This document shows positions 35,323-45,805 of a stretch of DNA of 64,000 nucleotides, in pieces (the stretch's first letter is position 1; every line of letters begins with the position of its first letter). Where the stretch lies: NCBI GenBank assembly GCA_907165275.2, contig OU015673.1, positions 1,193,001-1,257,000 of the forward strand. Reading direction: 5' to 3'. The position numbers and the translations under genes were made by a program. Source of the DNA: Zygaena filipendulae (Eukaryota > Arthropoda > Insecta > Lepidoptera > Zygaenidae). The notes under the pieces are model-generated. The model was not told where the DNA came from and did no database searches. It saw only the letters and a list, made by a program, of their open reading frames with translations.

Positions 35323-35796
35323 TTACAGGTTTGCCCAAACACCGCCATTCGTCATTAACACCACTTTATAAGTAGGCAAGGCAGCTTACTTATTTATTGA
35401 CATACCTAAGCAACACTCGGAGCGCACCCCACAATAGAAGGCAAGGATATTAGGTGACTACAGTGAACAGAATTCTGTGACAAACAAAAATATCACACCG
35501 AGTGGGTCCACCTCGCCAGTTGCAGTTTTTTTTTTTTTTTTTTTTATTAAAAACCAATAAGGAACGGGGCACAGTACATGTAGGCACTATAGCCATGATA
35601 ATAATATTGTGTAGGTAGTGGACACAATTTATACGCAGGTGATTCTTTTTTTGTACAAATTTCAAAATCAAATTTTTTTTTTGTCTATTATTATTAATTT
35701 ATTTTTAAATTATTTATTTTTCGGAATTATCGTGGAAGTACTTATTTAGTTTTTGTTTTATGTTTTTAGAATTTGTATCGTTTTTAATGTCATTAA
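35323..35796. other. No gene seen
   Basis: Includes a poly-T run at about 35527-35545; the ORF over it is low complexity. Confidence 0.5.
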
Positions 35797-36033
35797 CCGC
35801 CGCACTCAGAGTCGACTTTAATGATTACTTAGTTATGTATCGATTTTTAAAACAAAACTGCCGCAATCAGAGACGTTCAGTAAATTAATATTAATTGGCA
35901 TTTGATGAGATGTAACTTAATCAGTTAAATGCCAATCAACATTAATTTATAAAACTTGTCTGATTGCGGCAGTTTTGTTTTGAAAATCTATACTTAAGTA
36001 AGTAATCATTAAAGTCGACTCTGAGTGCGGCGG
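35797..36033. mobile_element. 237-bp foldback MITE, copy 2
   Basis: Same element as at 2317 and 44561, again exactly 237 bp. The flanks are TAA on the left and TAT on the right, consistent with a TWA duplication with one changed base. Confidence 0.88.
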
Positions 36034-37250
36034 TATGTAAGTTATTTAGTTATTTAGCACGGTTGGAATTACATCTGCCTGCCGTAATGATTACAGAAGG
36101 GCGGGATATTAAGTTTATATATACCCACATTTATTACACTTGAAGCTGGCTAAATGCACTATACGCGAAAGTTCATAGGTGGAAAGAAGCGAATTCCTAC
36201 ATTGAAAATAGTAATGCACTGGGCGGGGCCGAAGTATCAAATACAAAACAAAAAATAAAATAATTAATATTTATCTGTCTGTATGTTTCTACGCCGATCG
36301 CCAGAAACTGCTGAAATGAAATGCTGCGATTTGTCGTACAGCATAGATTTCGTTTTATCGCAATCGGTTCTCGGAAAGAAGAGTTATGACGTAATCTCGA
36401 TACGGAACGTTGGCGACGCCGTAGCTCACTCCCAAACACACGCGTATATATGCAAGCTATCGTTATAAATAAAAAGAAAATTAGTTATAGCACAGATAAT
36501 ATAATATTATACTATACTGTTATAGTAAAAAAGTTTTTCAATCCCAAAGTTCGTTCAAGTTTCCTTTTTTTATCCGCCTAACATAAAATATTCACGCCCA
36601 ATCTGTCGCATCTAGGACGCTTCTATCTACAGAGAAAATAATATCCCACCAAAAACATTTTCATGTAGCCAAAACGAGACCATATTATGACTCGCACTGT
36701 CAAAAAGTTATCAGATCTCATATGGACCAAGCTTGTAACTCTGTAACGAGGCGGCCGTATGCCACTCGTTGCGATATCCTGCCTCATTTGTATTACTTTT
36801 TATTTTTAAGTTAAGTTATTTTTTATATTCTATTGATATTCTTTTTATAAATTTCAAATAATTTTTGTATTCTCATTTTGTATTTTATTAGCGACTTCAA
36901 TTCCAGATTCGGCACAATAAAGATCTAAATTATTTGTCTCTCAATAAATTTTATTTTACTATTTTATTTTATTTTATTATCTTATTTGAGCTAGCCGAGG
37001 ATTATTATTACTACCACGAACCTCACAACTCTACGCGCTCCATCTCTACAAGGCCTGACTTCACAAACTCTACACAATAACAAAATAAGTTGGAACAGGT
37101 TTAGTTTTTAGTAATTTAACTTTCCCAATACTTCCTATATAAAAAAATATTAAATAAATGTATTTTCTTCTTCTTCTTCTTCCTATGCAGGCATTCCCAA
37201 GTTTATTGTTTTTTTGTTTGTTTTATAATAAAAATATATAAGGTTTTTTT
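36034..37250. other. No gene seen apart from the short repeat at 36645
   Basis: Overlapping opposite-strand ORFs at 36197-36468 carry no family features; TTTTA-rich tract at about 36953-36985. Confidence 0.45.
36645..36735 (+). repeat. CATGTAGCCAAAACGAG repeat, copy 1
   Basis: About 90 bp (AAAGTTATCAGATCTCAT, ACCAAAAACATTTTCATGTA) recurring in reverse at 40633-40722. Confidence 0.6.
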
Positions 37251-37399
37251 TTAATACCTAATTGAGACAAGAATTGGATATTGAACACCCTCTTTCAATA
37301 TGTCCCTCGTAACCTTGCACCCTGTATAGCTATAGTACCTAACTAGATTCGCCCTGTGCGCGAGCTGCGAGCAGCTCGCGAGGCTTGGTCGCCCTGTGC

Positions 37400-38420
37400 C
37401 CGGTTGCCCCCCATTGACCTCTATTTGTTCGAGCACCCCCCACCTGACTCTTTTAGTTTCGGAGATAATCGAGTTTGAATTTTGTTCGGCGGCCATGTTT
37501 TTTTCCGCCATTTTGAAAAAAAAGTTACACAATTGAAATTTGCCCAAGGTGTGGATCAAACTTTGTAAGTAACAGTTTTACTTTTGATGGATAGTTTCGG
37601 CGGGCAGTCAACTCACTACCTGATGAGGAGCAGGAATCGAAGATGTCAAGGTTTTCCCACAATCATAGAAACCTCCTTTCCACATCTTAAATACATTATA
37701 TCGACCTAGAGATGCTCCTTCTGGGAGAACAATTATGCTTAACTTTTTTTCGCCAGCCATGTCGAATCCGTCCGCCATCTTGGAATTATTTATATCCCGA
37801 TAGAAGAAGATAGTGCACCACCAACTGTACAAATTTTTTTTCAATACCCACAGCCGATAGTTTCCGAGCCGGGGCCGAAACAATTTCCCCATACAAACAA
37901 CTAATGTTCGGCGGGCATCTTGAAAAATGACGCAATCGAAAAACTGATTCGATATTCGGCATCAGCGACCCCAAAAACCCCCGGATGCCGAACCTCACCC
38001 GGATCGGATCAACTTTTTTTTCGGCCGCCATTTTGAATCCGCCATTTTGGATTTTTACCACGCCAGGCGGTTGCCCCCCATTGACCTCTATGAAATTTGT
38101 TTGAGCACCCCCTACCTGACTCTTTTAGTTTCGGAGATAATCGAGTTTGAATTTTGTTCGGCGGCCATGTTTTTTTCCGCCATTTTGAAAAAAAAGTTAC
38201 ACTATTGAAATTTGCCCAAGGTATGGATGAAATATAGTTAGAAACGTTTTCACTTTCGATGGATAGTTTCGGCGGGCAGTCGACTCACTACCTGATGAGA
38301 AGCAGGAATCGAAGATGTCGAGGTTTTCCCATAATCACCGAAACGTCCCCTCTACATGTTCCATACATTATATCAACCTAGAGATGCTCCTTCTGGGAGA
38401 ACAATTATGTCAATGAGTGA
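37400..38420. repeat. Tandem duplication with about 663-bp offset
   Basis: 37405-37750 and 38068-38416 are near-identical direct copies (GGTTGCCCCCCATTGACCTC, CGGCGGCCATG, CCTTCTGGGAGAACAATTATG). The sequence between them holds related CCGCCATTTTG blocks. ORFs here have no recognisable product. Confidence 0.85.
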
Positions 38421-38485
38421 GTGGTAATCCAGCTTTATATATTATAAAATAATATAAATTTATTCGGTAAGTACAAATATACCAA

Positions 38486-38665
38486 TCTCTACATAGTATA
38501 AATCAAGTCGCTGCCCGCTGTCTGTCCCTATGTATGCTTAGATCTTTAAAACTACGCAATGGATTTTCATGCGATTTTCACCAACCGATAGACTGATTCA
38601 TGAGGAAGGTTTACATCTATATTTTATCCTGGAATTCCTGCGGGAACTCTGAAATTACCGCGGGG
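38486..38665 (+). mobile_element. Helitron-like repeat
   Basis: TCTCTACATAGTATAAATCA to GGGGGACACATAG, subtype with GCTGTCTGTCCCTATGTATG. A reverse fragment of a related subtype is at 39095-39235. Confidence 0.65.
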
Positions 38666-39599
38666 GACACATAGTATAAACATATACGAATCCGGTCAGA
38701 TAGATAACTTTCACTGGCTACGACATGCTTATTGTCATAGTCTCATCTTTTATGTTTTGCAAATAAACATTGGCAATACAATAATTTCGTCTGTCAATAG
38801 CAGATAAAGGTTTCCCCCGACCCGTTTTAGTTGACAAAGCGGTTCGATGAAATATTTTCATATTTCTGCTGATATTCGCTCTTTGGTATCTATCTCCGAC
38901 ATGTCAATGTCGATATCTGTTTTCATTTGCATTTTGATTTGTCTTTCGGCGAGTTTTTATGAGAAAAAAAGATATTTCTATATCACGTTTTGTGTAAATT
39001 AGCTTTCAAGGTTTGTTATTATGTGAATGTTGTACGGTCAAATAGATAAGAAAGAGTATTAGTTATAGTTGTTTTTATACATAACAACTTTAAAAAGTCT
39101 ATATGTTGCTCCAGGCTAAGCTTAATCTACCTGTGAAAACCGCATGACAATCCATTGAGTAGATTCGGAGATTATCGCGAACAGACTGATGCCAGCCAAA
39201 AAGTTTATTTTTTTGTTGCTTAGTTACATTTCTTTTAGCGACTCCTCTTAATTTTTGCTAAAAATACTCAATATTCAATCACTTTTACTATCGCGAAATT
39301 CACGATGTTAAAATCGCGAGCAACATAATATTCTTCATCAAGTAAATATATTTTTTTATTTTATTCAACGATATTTTTGGTATATCAGACAAAATAATTA
39401 TTGTTGGAACAAAAAAGTGGGCACAATGAAAGGCTTGCTGCTTTTGACAATATAGGTATATTAAGCTATTTCCACTTTGATTTCCATAACTCTTTGTGTG
39501 CTGAATGCGTTTGTTTGCCTATTAATTCTATGTCCGACGAATTATTTGGGTATTTTTACCTACCTACTCCATTTCTCTGTATCCAAGCACCTAACGGTG

Positions 39600-39765
39600 T
39601 GTTCCGGCAGCCCCACTTGAAAGCCAGTTCCCATCCCATCCCCATTCCAGGTCGGCAACGCACCTGCATGCCTTATGGTGTTGCAGATGTCCATGGGCGG
39701 CGGTAATCACTTACTATCAGGTGTACCACTTGCCCGTTTGCCCCCTATGACATAAAAAAAAACTG
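39600..39765 (+). mobile_element. Lepidopteran non-LTR or SINE 3' end
   Basis: GGCAACGCACCTGCATGCC, then GATGTCCATGGGCGGCGG, then TAATCACTTACTATCAGGTG and an A-rich tail after CCCCCTATGACAT. This is a highly recurrent 3' segment of lepidopteran retroelements; the ORF over it is a chance reading frame. Confidence 0.7.
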
Positions 39766-40261
39766 ATTGACAATTTCAACTAATATTGTTATCATAGATT
39801 TACACGTATTTCTCAAATGAAAATTAGGTAAAAGAACAAATCACAAGAGGTAGATACACAGAAATGACATTACGTTTCCTTTGGGCACAGACAAACGGAA
39901 CTTCGTAAAGTGGCGAAGTCGCTAGAACCGTTAATTACCAATAGAAAAGTGAAAGCGGCGCAACCAAGTTTACTAATTAAAATAAATACGTTTCCACCAG
40001 TTCTACCGGCAAACAAACAACAAAGTGGATAATTATTTTGTCCCCAAAAACGAAAGTTTGGATCGTAATGTTTGTTTTAAGTAAAGGCTTTATACAAATT
40101 GAGTTTCCTTTTTATTTTGTTATACCTAATACCTACCTAATAATTGGTAATCAAGAAAATTCAATTCGACGCTAATCTCCAAAACTACTGCATTGATTCC
40201 AATTAAATTTTGTACATACCTGATTGTGTCTTACTTGATCCAACTTGAAAATATTAAAATA

Positions 40262-40476
40262 CTAGTTGCGCCCCGCGGTTTCACCCGCGTTAATTTCAGA
40301 GTTCCCGCGGGAATTCCGGGATAAAAAGTACCCTATGTGTTAATCTGATGTATTAACTATATTATTGTAAAGTTTCATTTAAATCCATCCAGTAGTTTTT
40401 GCGTGAAAGAGTAACAAACATACATTCATCCATCCATCCATACTTACAAACTTTCGCGTTTATAATATTAGTAGGA
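40262..40476 (-). mobile_element. Helitron-like repeat flanked by 38-bp direct repeats
   Basis: Complete 215-bp copy, ends CTAG and TCCTAC on its strand, (ATCC)n at about 40428-40440. The 38 bp at 40223-40260 recur at 40483-40520 with one mismatch. Confidence 0.8.
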
Positions 40477-40632
40477 AGTAGTATTGTGTCTTACTTGATC
40501 CAACTTGAAAATATGAAAATATTTCTTGTAGTAATGAAACGGCCAAGCTATTTAAGTATTTTGACTAAGGTGTAGAGTTTTTTATAGTCAGGCCATGTAG
40601 AGTTAGGGCTTGTAGAGTTAGAAGCTTGGCTC

Positions 40633-40722
40633 TACATGAGATCTGATAACTTTTTGACAGTGCCCGTCATATGAACTCGTCTTGGCAACATTTTACATGA
40701 AAATATTTTTGGTGGGATTATC
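40633..40722 (-). repeat. CATGTAGCCAAAACGAG repeat, copy 2
   Basis: Reverse complement of 36645-36735, immediately before the Helitron-like copy at 40731. Confidence 0.6.
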
Positions 40723-40730
40723 CTTACCAA

Positions 40731-40945
40731 TCCTACTAATATTATAAATGTGAAAGTGTGGATGTTTGGATGTTGGGATGTTTAGATGTTTGTTACCCAA
40801 TCATGCAAAAACGGCTGAACGGATTTGACTGAAATTTGGCATGCACGTTGTCAGGGGTATAGAGAAGAACATAGAGTACTTTTTATCCCGGAATTCCCGC
40901 GGGAACTCCGAAATTACCGCGGGTAAAACCGCGGGGCACAGCTAG
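40731..40945 (+). mobile_element. Helitron-like repeat, complete reference copy
   Basis: 215 bp from TCCTACTAATATTATAAATG to CACAGCTAG, preceded by A and followed by T with no target duplication. A 3' part of another copy lies at 41078-41165. Confidence 0.8.
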
Positions 40946-41165
40946 TATTAAATATTTTTAACTTCTCATCATAGTGTAATGGACACTAACCTTAGTTTTT
41001 TAAGAAAAATTATTATCTACTAACACTATATGGATGCTTGGTCCGAAATAAAAGTTATTATTATTAATATTAATATTAATATTATACGAGGACACAGGAA
41101 ACTTTTATCGCGGGATTCCCGCGGTAACTCCGAAATTACCGCGGGTGAAACCACGGGGCACAGCT

Positions 41166-42240
41166 AGTATGTGTATAAGATCGTCAATAGGGGTCAGGAA
41201 GTACATTTTAATAAATAATAATGTAGGTTGTATCTCTGATAATAACCTGCCTTTTTATTTTGATACAAATTTTGTCGATTAATCACAAACTTTCCACTTT
41301 TAAACTAGATAATTCATAATTTTTTCTAACAATCATTTAAAAAACACCGCTGATGAGATTTTTTTAACAATTTCCATATTCATCAGACGCGTCCTGTAAA
41401 TCTCATACACATAAATAAAATCAAAGTGTCGGTCTGATAATCACGATATGAATTGCCTTTTACTAAACCCATAAACACTTTTTAATTTTATTTTATTTTT
41501 GAATAAAATTTGATTAACCATTCTTATTTTGTCCGAAATTTGGTAGGTATATTTAGTATACTTTGAAGTTAGTAGTAGGGTAGAACAGAGAGTACTCTTT
41601 GCCCCGTAGGTCCCGAGGGAATCCTGGAATACGCAGATAAAACCGCCGGCATCAGCTGGCTAGTCGTTTAAAATAAAATCTATAGTGATTTTATTATTTT
41701 TAGCACTCCATTCCAAACTCCATTGAAGCGGGGCTTTTTTAATATCCCCATTCGTTTGCAAACGAGTCACGATTCGACCTGAACAAGACTAGAATAATAA
41801 ATAATATAATATATAAAATAACCTGCCTAATGAGTAATGAGTATGTACTAACTGGGGTTGTCACTTTTTTCGAAAAAATATAGTACTTTTCCAAAACAAG
41901 TTGCAAAAATATAGTACTTTTGGGAAATGCAGGGAAAAAATATTACATAATTATTTTTAATCATAATGTATCGGGCAGTATTCATCTACAAATTATTGCT
42001 AGTTTGAACACGTTTTCTCACAAACCGTCTATAAAAAAGAACATGTAAGTAGATTGTTTTATTTACTATACAAGAAATTTTTGCAGTAGGTAAGTAAGCA
42101 GAAAATTATGCTTTTGGGTCAATAATTTATATTATGCTATTAGGTATGCTTTTCCATACAAAAAACCTAAAGTACACTATACAGTTTTACTATATCTATC
42201 ATATTTATAATTCTCTGTTGTTTTTATTGAAACTACCAAA
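41166..42240. other. Downstream flank of paralog A, no gene seen
   Basis: AT-rich sequence with a degenerate Helitron-like trace near 41590-41665 and a repeated AAATATAGTACTTTT word at about 41875-41925. Confidence 0.5.
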
Positions 42241-42289
42241 ATAAAAGAGTTTATTTATCATACTTTGTCTTGATAGTTTTATTGTTGCA

Positions 42290-43138
42290 TTACCAATGTG
42301 TGTCTCTACTCAAGCACCCAATCTCACTGGGAACCAATTTAACTATGCTCATATCATCAGAAAATATGACATTGTTATCTCTGTCGAATGCTAAACCGAA
42401 AACGTTTTTCATGTTGATAATTTTCCTCATGATGTGGTTGTCTCCTTCAATATACACTCCCACATTGGAGGTCACGTACATTTTCCCTTCTGCATCCTCG
42501 CTGATCTGCCTGACAGTTACCATTTCATTGACGACGGTAGCTCTCATGTCTTCGTCGTCGAAATTGTAAAAGCCAGTCTTGTTGGCGAAGAAAATATCAT
42601 TGTTTGGTTTGACATAAAAATTGTCAACTTCGAAACCTTCGAATTCTTTCACTTTTGAGAATTTCCCGTCCACTTCAATCCAAAGTTTTTGGTCTGGATA
42701 GCTGATGTAGAACAGATTTTTTCTGTAGAACAGTGACCAGACGTTTTTGCCGTTTTCTTTGTAGTAATCAGCTATTTTGGTCATCATATTGTAGGTGTAT
42801 ATTCCACTGCTGCCTCCAAGATATACTATATCGTTACTATCGTCTATAGCAACGGCACAACCTCCTCTTATACCAGCGATGATCTGAGACTCCCTCGTGT
42901 CTATGTTTATCATGGCCAATTGGAAATCCACTTCGGAATAAGTATCGGGTAATGTGTAACTAAAGAAAAGAGTGTTAGATATTCTATGCACAACAAGGTT
43001 GCTCGGCCTTCCGATGAAAGCCCAGAGGATATCTTTCTCGTACCAATTATCGTCTATTTGGATTCGGTTGCATGGCGTATCTGGAATACTTATGATAGAT
43101 CCAAAGAAAGCGAAACTAATGCATATTGATAAAACCAT
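42290..43138 (-). CDS. Ommochrome-binding-protein-like secreted protein, paralog A
   Basis: A 282-residue ORF in one exon. Residues 1 to about 18 are a hydrophobic signal peptide, so the product should be secreted. The rest looks like repeated beta-propeller blades, with recurring motifs such as GIYTYN, DNFY, DIFF and GVYI. It aligns almost without gaps with paralog B at 44864-45769 (shared GRPxNL, VDNFY, VRQI and YxLVPS/VKLVPS). The overall pattern matches the ommochrome-binding protein family, haemolymph proteins that bind tryptophan-derived pigments such as ommatin D; the ligand here is inferred. Cys23 and Cys275 near the two ends are shared with B and could form a closing disulphide, but A lacks the four extra cysteines of B. 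There is a sequon at Asn186. The ATG is chosen because a good acceptor (TTTCCAG) lies 9 nt upstream and a signal peptide follows. An AATAAA lies on the minus strand at 42250-42255, downstream of the stop. Confidence 0.8.
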   Translation of the reverse strand: MVLSICISFAFFGSIISIPDTPCNRIQIDDNWYEKDILWAFIGRPSNLVVHRISNTLFFSYTLPDTYSEVDFQLAMINIDTRESQIIAGIRGGCAVAIDDSNDIVYLGGSSGIYTYNMMTKIADYYKENGKNVWSLFYRKNLFYISYPDQKLWIEVDGKFSKVKEFEGFEVDNFYVKPNNDIFFANKTGFYNFDDEDMRATVVNEMVTVRQISEDAEGKMYVTSNVGVYIEGDNHIMRKIINMKNVFGLAFDRDNNVIFSDDMSIVKLVPSEIGCLSRDTHW

Positions 43139-43147
43139 AGTTTTACT

Positions 43148-43415
43148 CTGGAAACAAGGTAAATATTAGTTTTAGTTAGATAAAATATTAGACAATCAGT
43201 AAGATTGAAACGTTTCAGTGAGCCTAAAAATTTCATGAATCGATTTTAAATTAGGTTTGCAAAAGTAATTACCTACTAGCATGTGATTTTCTACCTTGGG
43301 ATTATTTTTCTTTTTTTTTTTGATGTGTTGAATATTTGTTAAAATGTGCAATTATTTCCTTAATTTAAGTTTCGTGATAAAAGTACAAATAGTCAAAATA
43401 ATGCATAAAACTTAC
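43148..43415 (-). other. Predicted 5'-leader intron of paralog A
   Basis: On the minus strand a donor GTTAAG|GTAAGT (exon 1 ends at 43416) pairs with acceptor TTTCCAG|AG (exon 2 starts at 43147), giving a 268-bp intron wholly inside the 5' untranslated leader. Paralog B has the same donor context, GTTAAG|GTAAGA, and an acceptor in the same place just before the ATG, so the structure is conserved between the paralogs. The first exon extends from 43416 towards higher coordinates; I see no clear TATA box there. Confidence 0.6.
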
Positions 43416-43745
43416 CTTAACTTTTGAATGGAAGGTTTTCACGAAGCGAACCTATGTATTAATTATTAATTATGAAATTGTATTACTTCAATACAAAGTA
43501 CACAACTTCCTGAGATTGTTACATGTTGTACAAAATGAGTCAGTCAATGAGATCCGTATAGGCACAAGAGTGTAGTTATTGTTTGTCGATGCAATATGGT
43601 ATTGTTTACATATACACTAAATCAATTTTATTGTCTCTCATGAAAACATTATGAAATGAGAAATTATAATACGCGCCGTCCGTCCGCATTTACATCGTAA
43701 TGCGATCGAATATGTAGATGTTTATTGTAATTTGCAAACAAAATA

Positions 43746-43982
43746 TGGACCCAGATAAGCAATAACATGTTAACCCACAAAATTTAGTTATTGATACTGA
43801 ACGCTTTATTGAGAGTCATAGGACGTTTTTTAATTATTTTTTTACCTTATTACATTGTTTAAAATACCAAGAAATTGTTGAACATAAAAAAAAATTGACG
43901 CAAAATGGCGCTATAATTTTAAAACACGATTTACTCAAAATTCTCCAATGTGGGTTAACACACTATTGCTTATCTATGTCCA
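43746..43982 (+). mobile_element. TGGAC/GTCCA MITE, copy 6, between the two host genes
   Basis: Complete ends with TA on both sides. It lies upstream of the leader exon of paralog A and so within the putative promoter interval. Confidence 0.85.
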
Positions 43983-44155
43983 TATAATATTTTTCACAGA
44001 ATATGTTGATGTCATTTATTTTTAAATTACTCATTTTAGTAGCGAAAATAGTAGAAGTTGTTTTTGTTCTAGTTGATTTCCGGCTATTTTTTTTTATTAG
44101 TAGGTACCTACATTAACTTCGTAAATATTATTTTTGTTCGTAGATACATACAAAA

Positions 44156-44471
44156 TCCTTGCTAATACTATAAATGCGAAAGTGAATTTGTTTGTTTGTT
44201 ACGCTTTCACGGCTAAACGGCTAAACCGATCATCACGAAATTTTGCATACACGTTGTCAGGGATACAGAGAAGGATATAGGCTACTTTTTATCCCGAAAT
44301 TCTTACGGGAACTCTGAAATTAACGTGGAAGAAACTATGTATATAAAATTTTGCATACTACACGTTGTCAAGGGTAAGTACAGAAAAAATATAATGTAGT
44401 AAGTTCTTTTATCTCGGAATACCCGTGGGATCTCCAAAACTAACGCAAGTGAAACCGCGGGGAACAGCTAG
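44156..44471 (+). mobile_element. Helitron-like repeat, double-body subtype
   Basis: TCCTTGCTAATACTATAAATG to GGAACAGCTAG; carries two body blocks, the second starting AATTTTGCATACTACACGTTG, like the copy at 3316-3570. It lies between the two host genes. Confidence 0.72.
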
Positions 44472-44560
44472 TTATTTATTTAAAAAGGGATTTAAGGTAT
44501 CCAAAATAGATAAATGATGTTATTAAATTAAATTTTCTTATTGGTTACTTAAGGTTCTTA

Positions 44561-44797
44561 CCGCCGCACTCAGAGTCGACTTTAATGATTACTTAGTTAA
44601 GTATAGATTTTTAAAACAAAACTGCCGCAATTAGAGACGTTCAGTAAATTAATGTTAATTGGCATTTAATGAGATGTAACTTAATTAGTTAAATGCCAAT
44701 TAACATTAATTTATTAAACTTGTCTGATTGCGGCAGTTTTGTTTTAAAAATCTATACTTAACTAAGTAATCATTAAAGTCGACTCTGAGTGCGGCGG
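44561..44797. mobile_element. 237-bp foldback MITE, copy 3, behind paralog B
   Basis: Exactly 237 bp with TTA on both sides. It starts 66 bp after the stop codon of the gene at 44864-45769. On that gene's strand it contributes AATAAA at 44709-44714; the host sequence between stop and element has no AATAAA or ATTAAA. Confidence 0.9.
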
Positions 44798-44863
44798 TTA
44801 ATCCTTAAACTAAACAAATACATATCAAATCTTATAGAAATTGACCACTTTCTATAAATCCTA

Positions 44864-45769
44864 TTAGCTTATTAACAAATTTTCTTTCCCGGTTTTCCTT
44901 CGCACCGCCATTATAGCGTCGTAGCAGAGTTTGTCGTATTTACTTGGAACTAATTTGTAAATTGCATCTTGATCAGAGTAAACCACGTTATCATTCTCAT
45001 CAAAACACAATCCGAAGCACTTATCTATATCAGCTAGTTTCTTAATTCTTCTAAAAGGTTTCTCTTCTATATATACACCGTCGCTGGTACCAAAATATAT
45101 GTCGCCGTAACTGTCCTCGGCGATCTGTCTAACTGCGATTCCATCACCGATCACAATTATTTCCCTCTCTTGCTTCTCCACTTTGAACAAAGCTGTGTTG
45201 TTAGAGAAATAAACATCGTTATGTTTCGATATGTAGAAATTGTCCACTTCTACACCTATCGCTTCGGCTACTTGAACGAATTTGTCGTCTTGGTACACGT
45301 AGAGTTTCTGACCGGGATATTCTATGTAATAAAAGTTTCGTTTGACGAACAGCCCCCAAATTGATTTGCCCTCTTCGGCGAAAAATTCTGCGGATTTACT
45401 CAAGAAATTGTATTTGTAAATGCCATCGTGTCCTCCGAAGTAGATATCGTCGTTGCCTGGATCGTAAGCGACGGCGTAGCCTCCGGGAACGCCGTCGATG
45501 TCCATGCATTCCTTTTTGACGACATGACAAGCCATGATACTGAAATCTACACGGGATCCGGATTGTACGGTGTGACTGAAGAAGATTAGTCCTGTGTACT
45601 TATGGATGAGTAGATTGTAAGGTCTGCCAAGGTCACTGATGATCAACTCTTTGTCGTAATATACATCGTTGAAAACGACTCCATCGCATACAATCCTTCC
45701 GGGTCCATTCGCTTTGTTGGACTCACCGAGTGCAGATTGTATGTACAGTAGCAATAATATTGGAATCAT
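44864..45769 (-). CDS. Ommochrome-binding-protein-like secreted protein, paralog B
   Basis: A 301-residue single-exon ORF with an N-terminal signal peptide (hydrophobic residues 3-14, likely cleavage near 15). The mature part resembles paralog A over its whole length and shows the same blade-like motifs (GIYKYN, VDNFYIS, DVYF, GVYIEE, YKLVPS). Family membership suggests a haemolymph pigment-binding protein; binding itself cannot be read from the sequence. Cysteines are at 28, 81, 88, 251, 255 and 282. Cys28 and Cys282 match the terminal pair of A, while the CX6C (81/88) and CX3C (251/255) pairs are specific to B. The sequon at Asn190 corresponds to Asn186 of A. A short basic tail follows Cys282, absent from A. 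The two genes run in the same direction; about 1.7 kb between them is largely filled by three transposable elements. Confidence 0.82.
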   Translation of the reverse strand: MIPILLLLYIQSALGESNKANGPGRIVCDGVVFNDVYYDKELIISDLGRPYNLLIHKYTGLIFFSHTVQSGSRVDFSIMACHVVKKECMDIDGVPGGYAVAYDPGNDDIYFGGHDGIYKYNFLSKSAEFFAEEGKSIWGLFVKRNFYYIEYPGQKLYVYQDDKFVQVAEAIGVEVDNFYISKHNDVYFSNNTALFKVEKQEREIIVIGDGIAVRQIAEDSYGDIYFGTSDGVYIEEKPFRRIKKLADIDKCFGLCFDENDNVVYSDQDAIYKLVPSKYDKLCYDAIMAVRRKTGKENLLIS

Positions 45770-45805
45770 TTTTATTGCATCGAATTTTATATGGGCCGCG
45801 TTGCG

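Noticed and set aside
37251..38061. Three reverse ORFs of 91-102 residues
   Set aside because: They lie in a duplicated repeat region, overlap one another in different frames and have no domain.
42270..43169. Forward ORFs over paralog A
   Set aside because: Shadows of the minus-strand gene, which has signal peptide, splice sites and a paralog.
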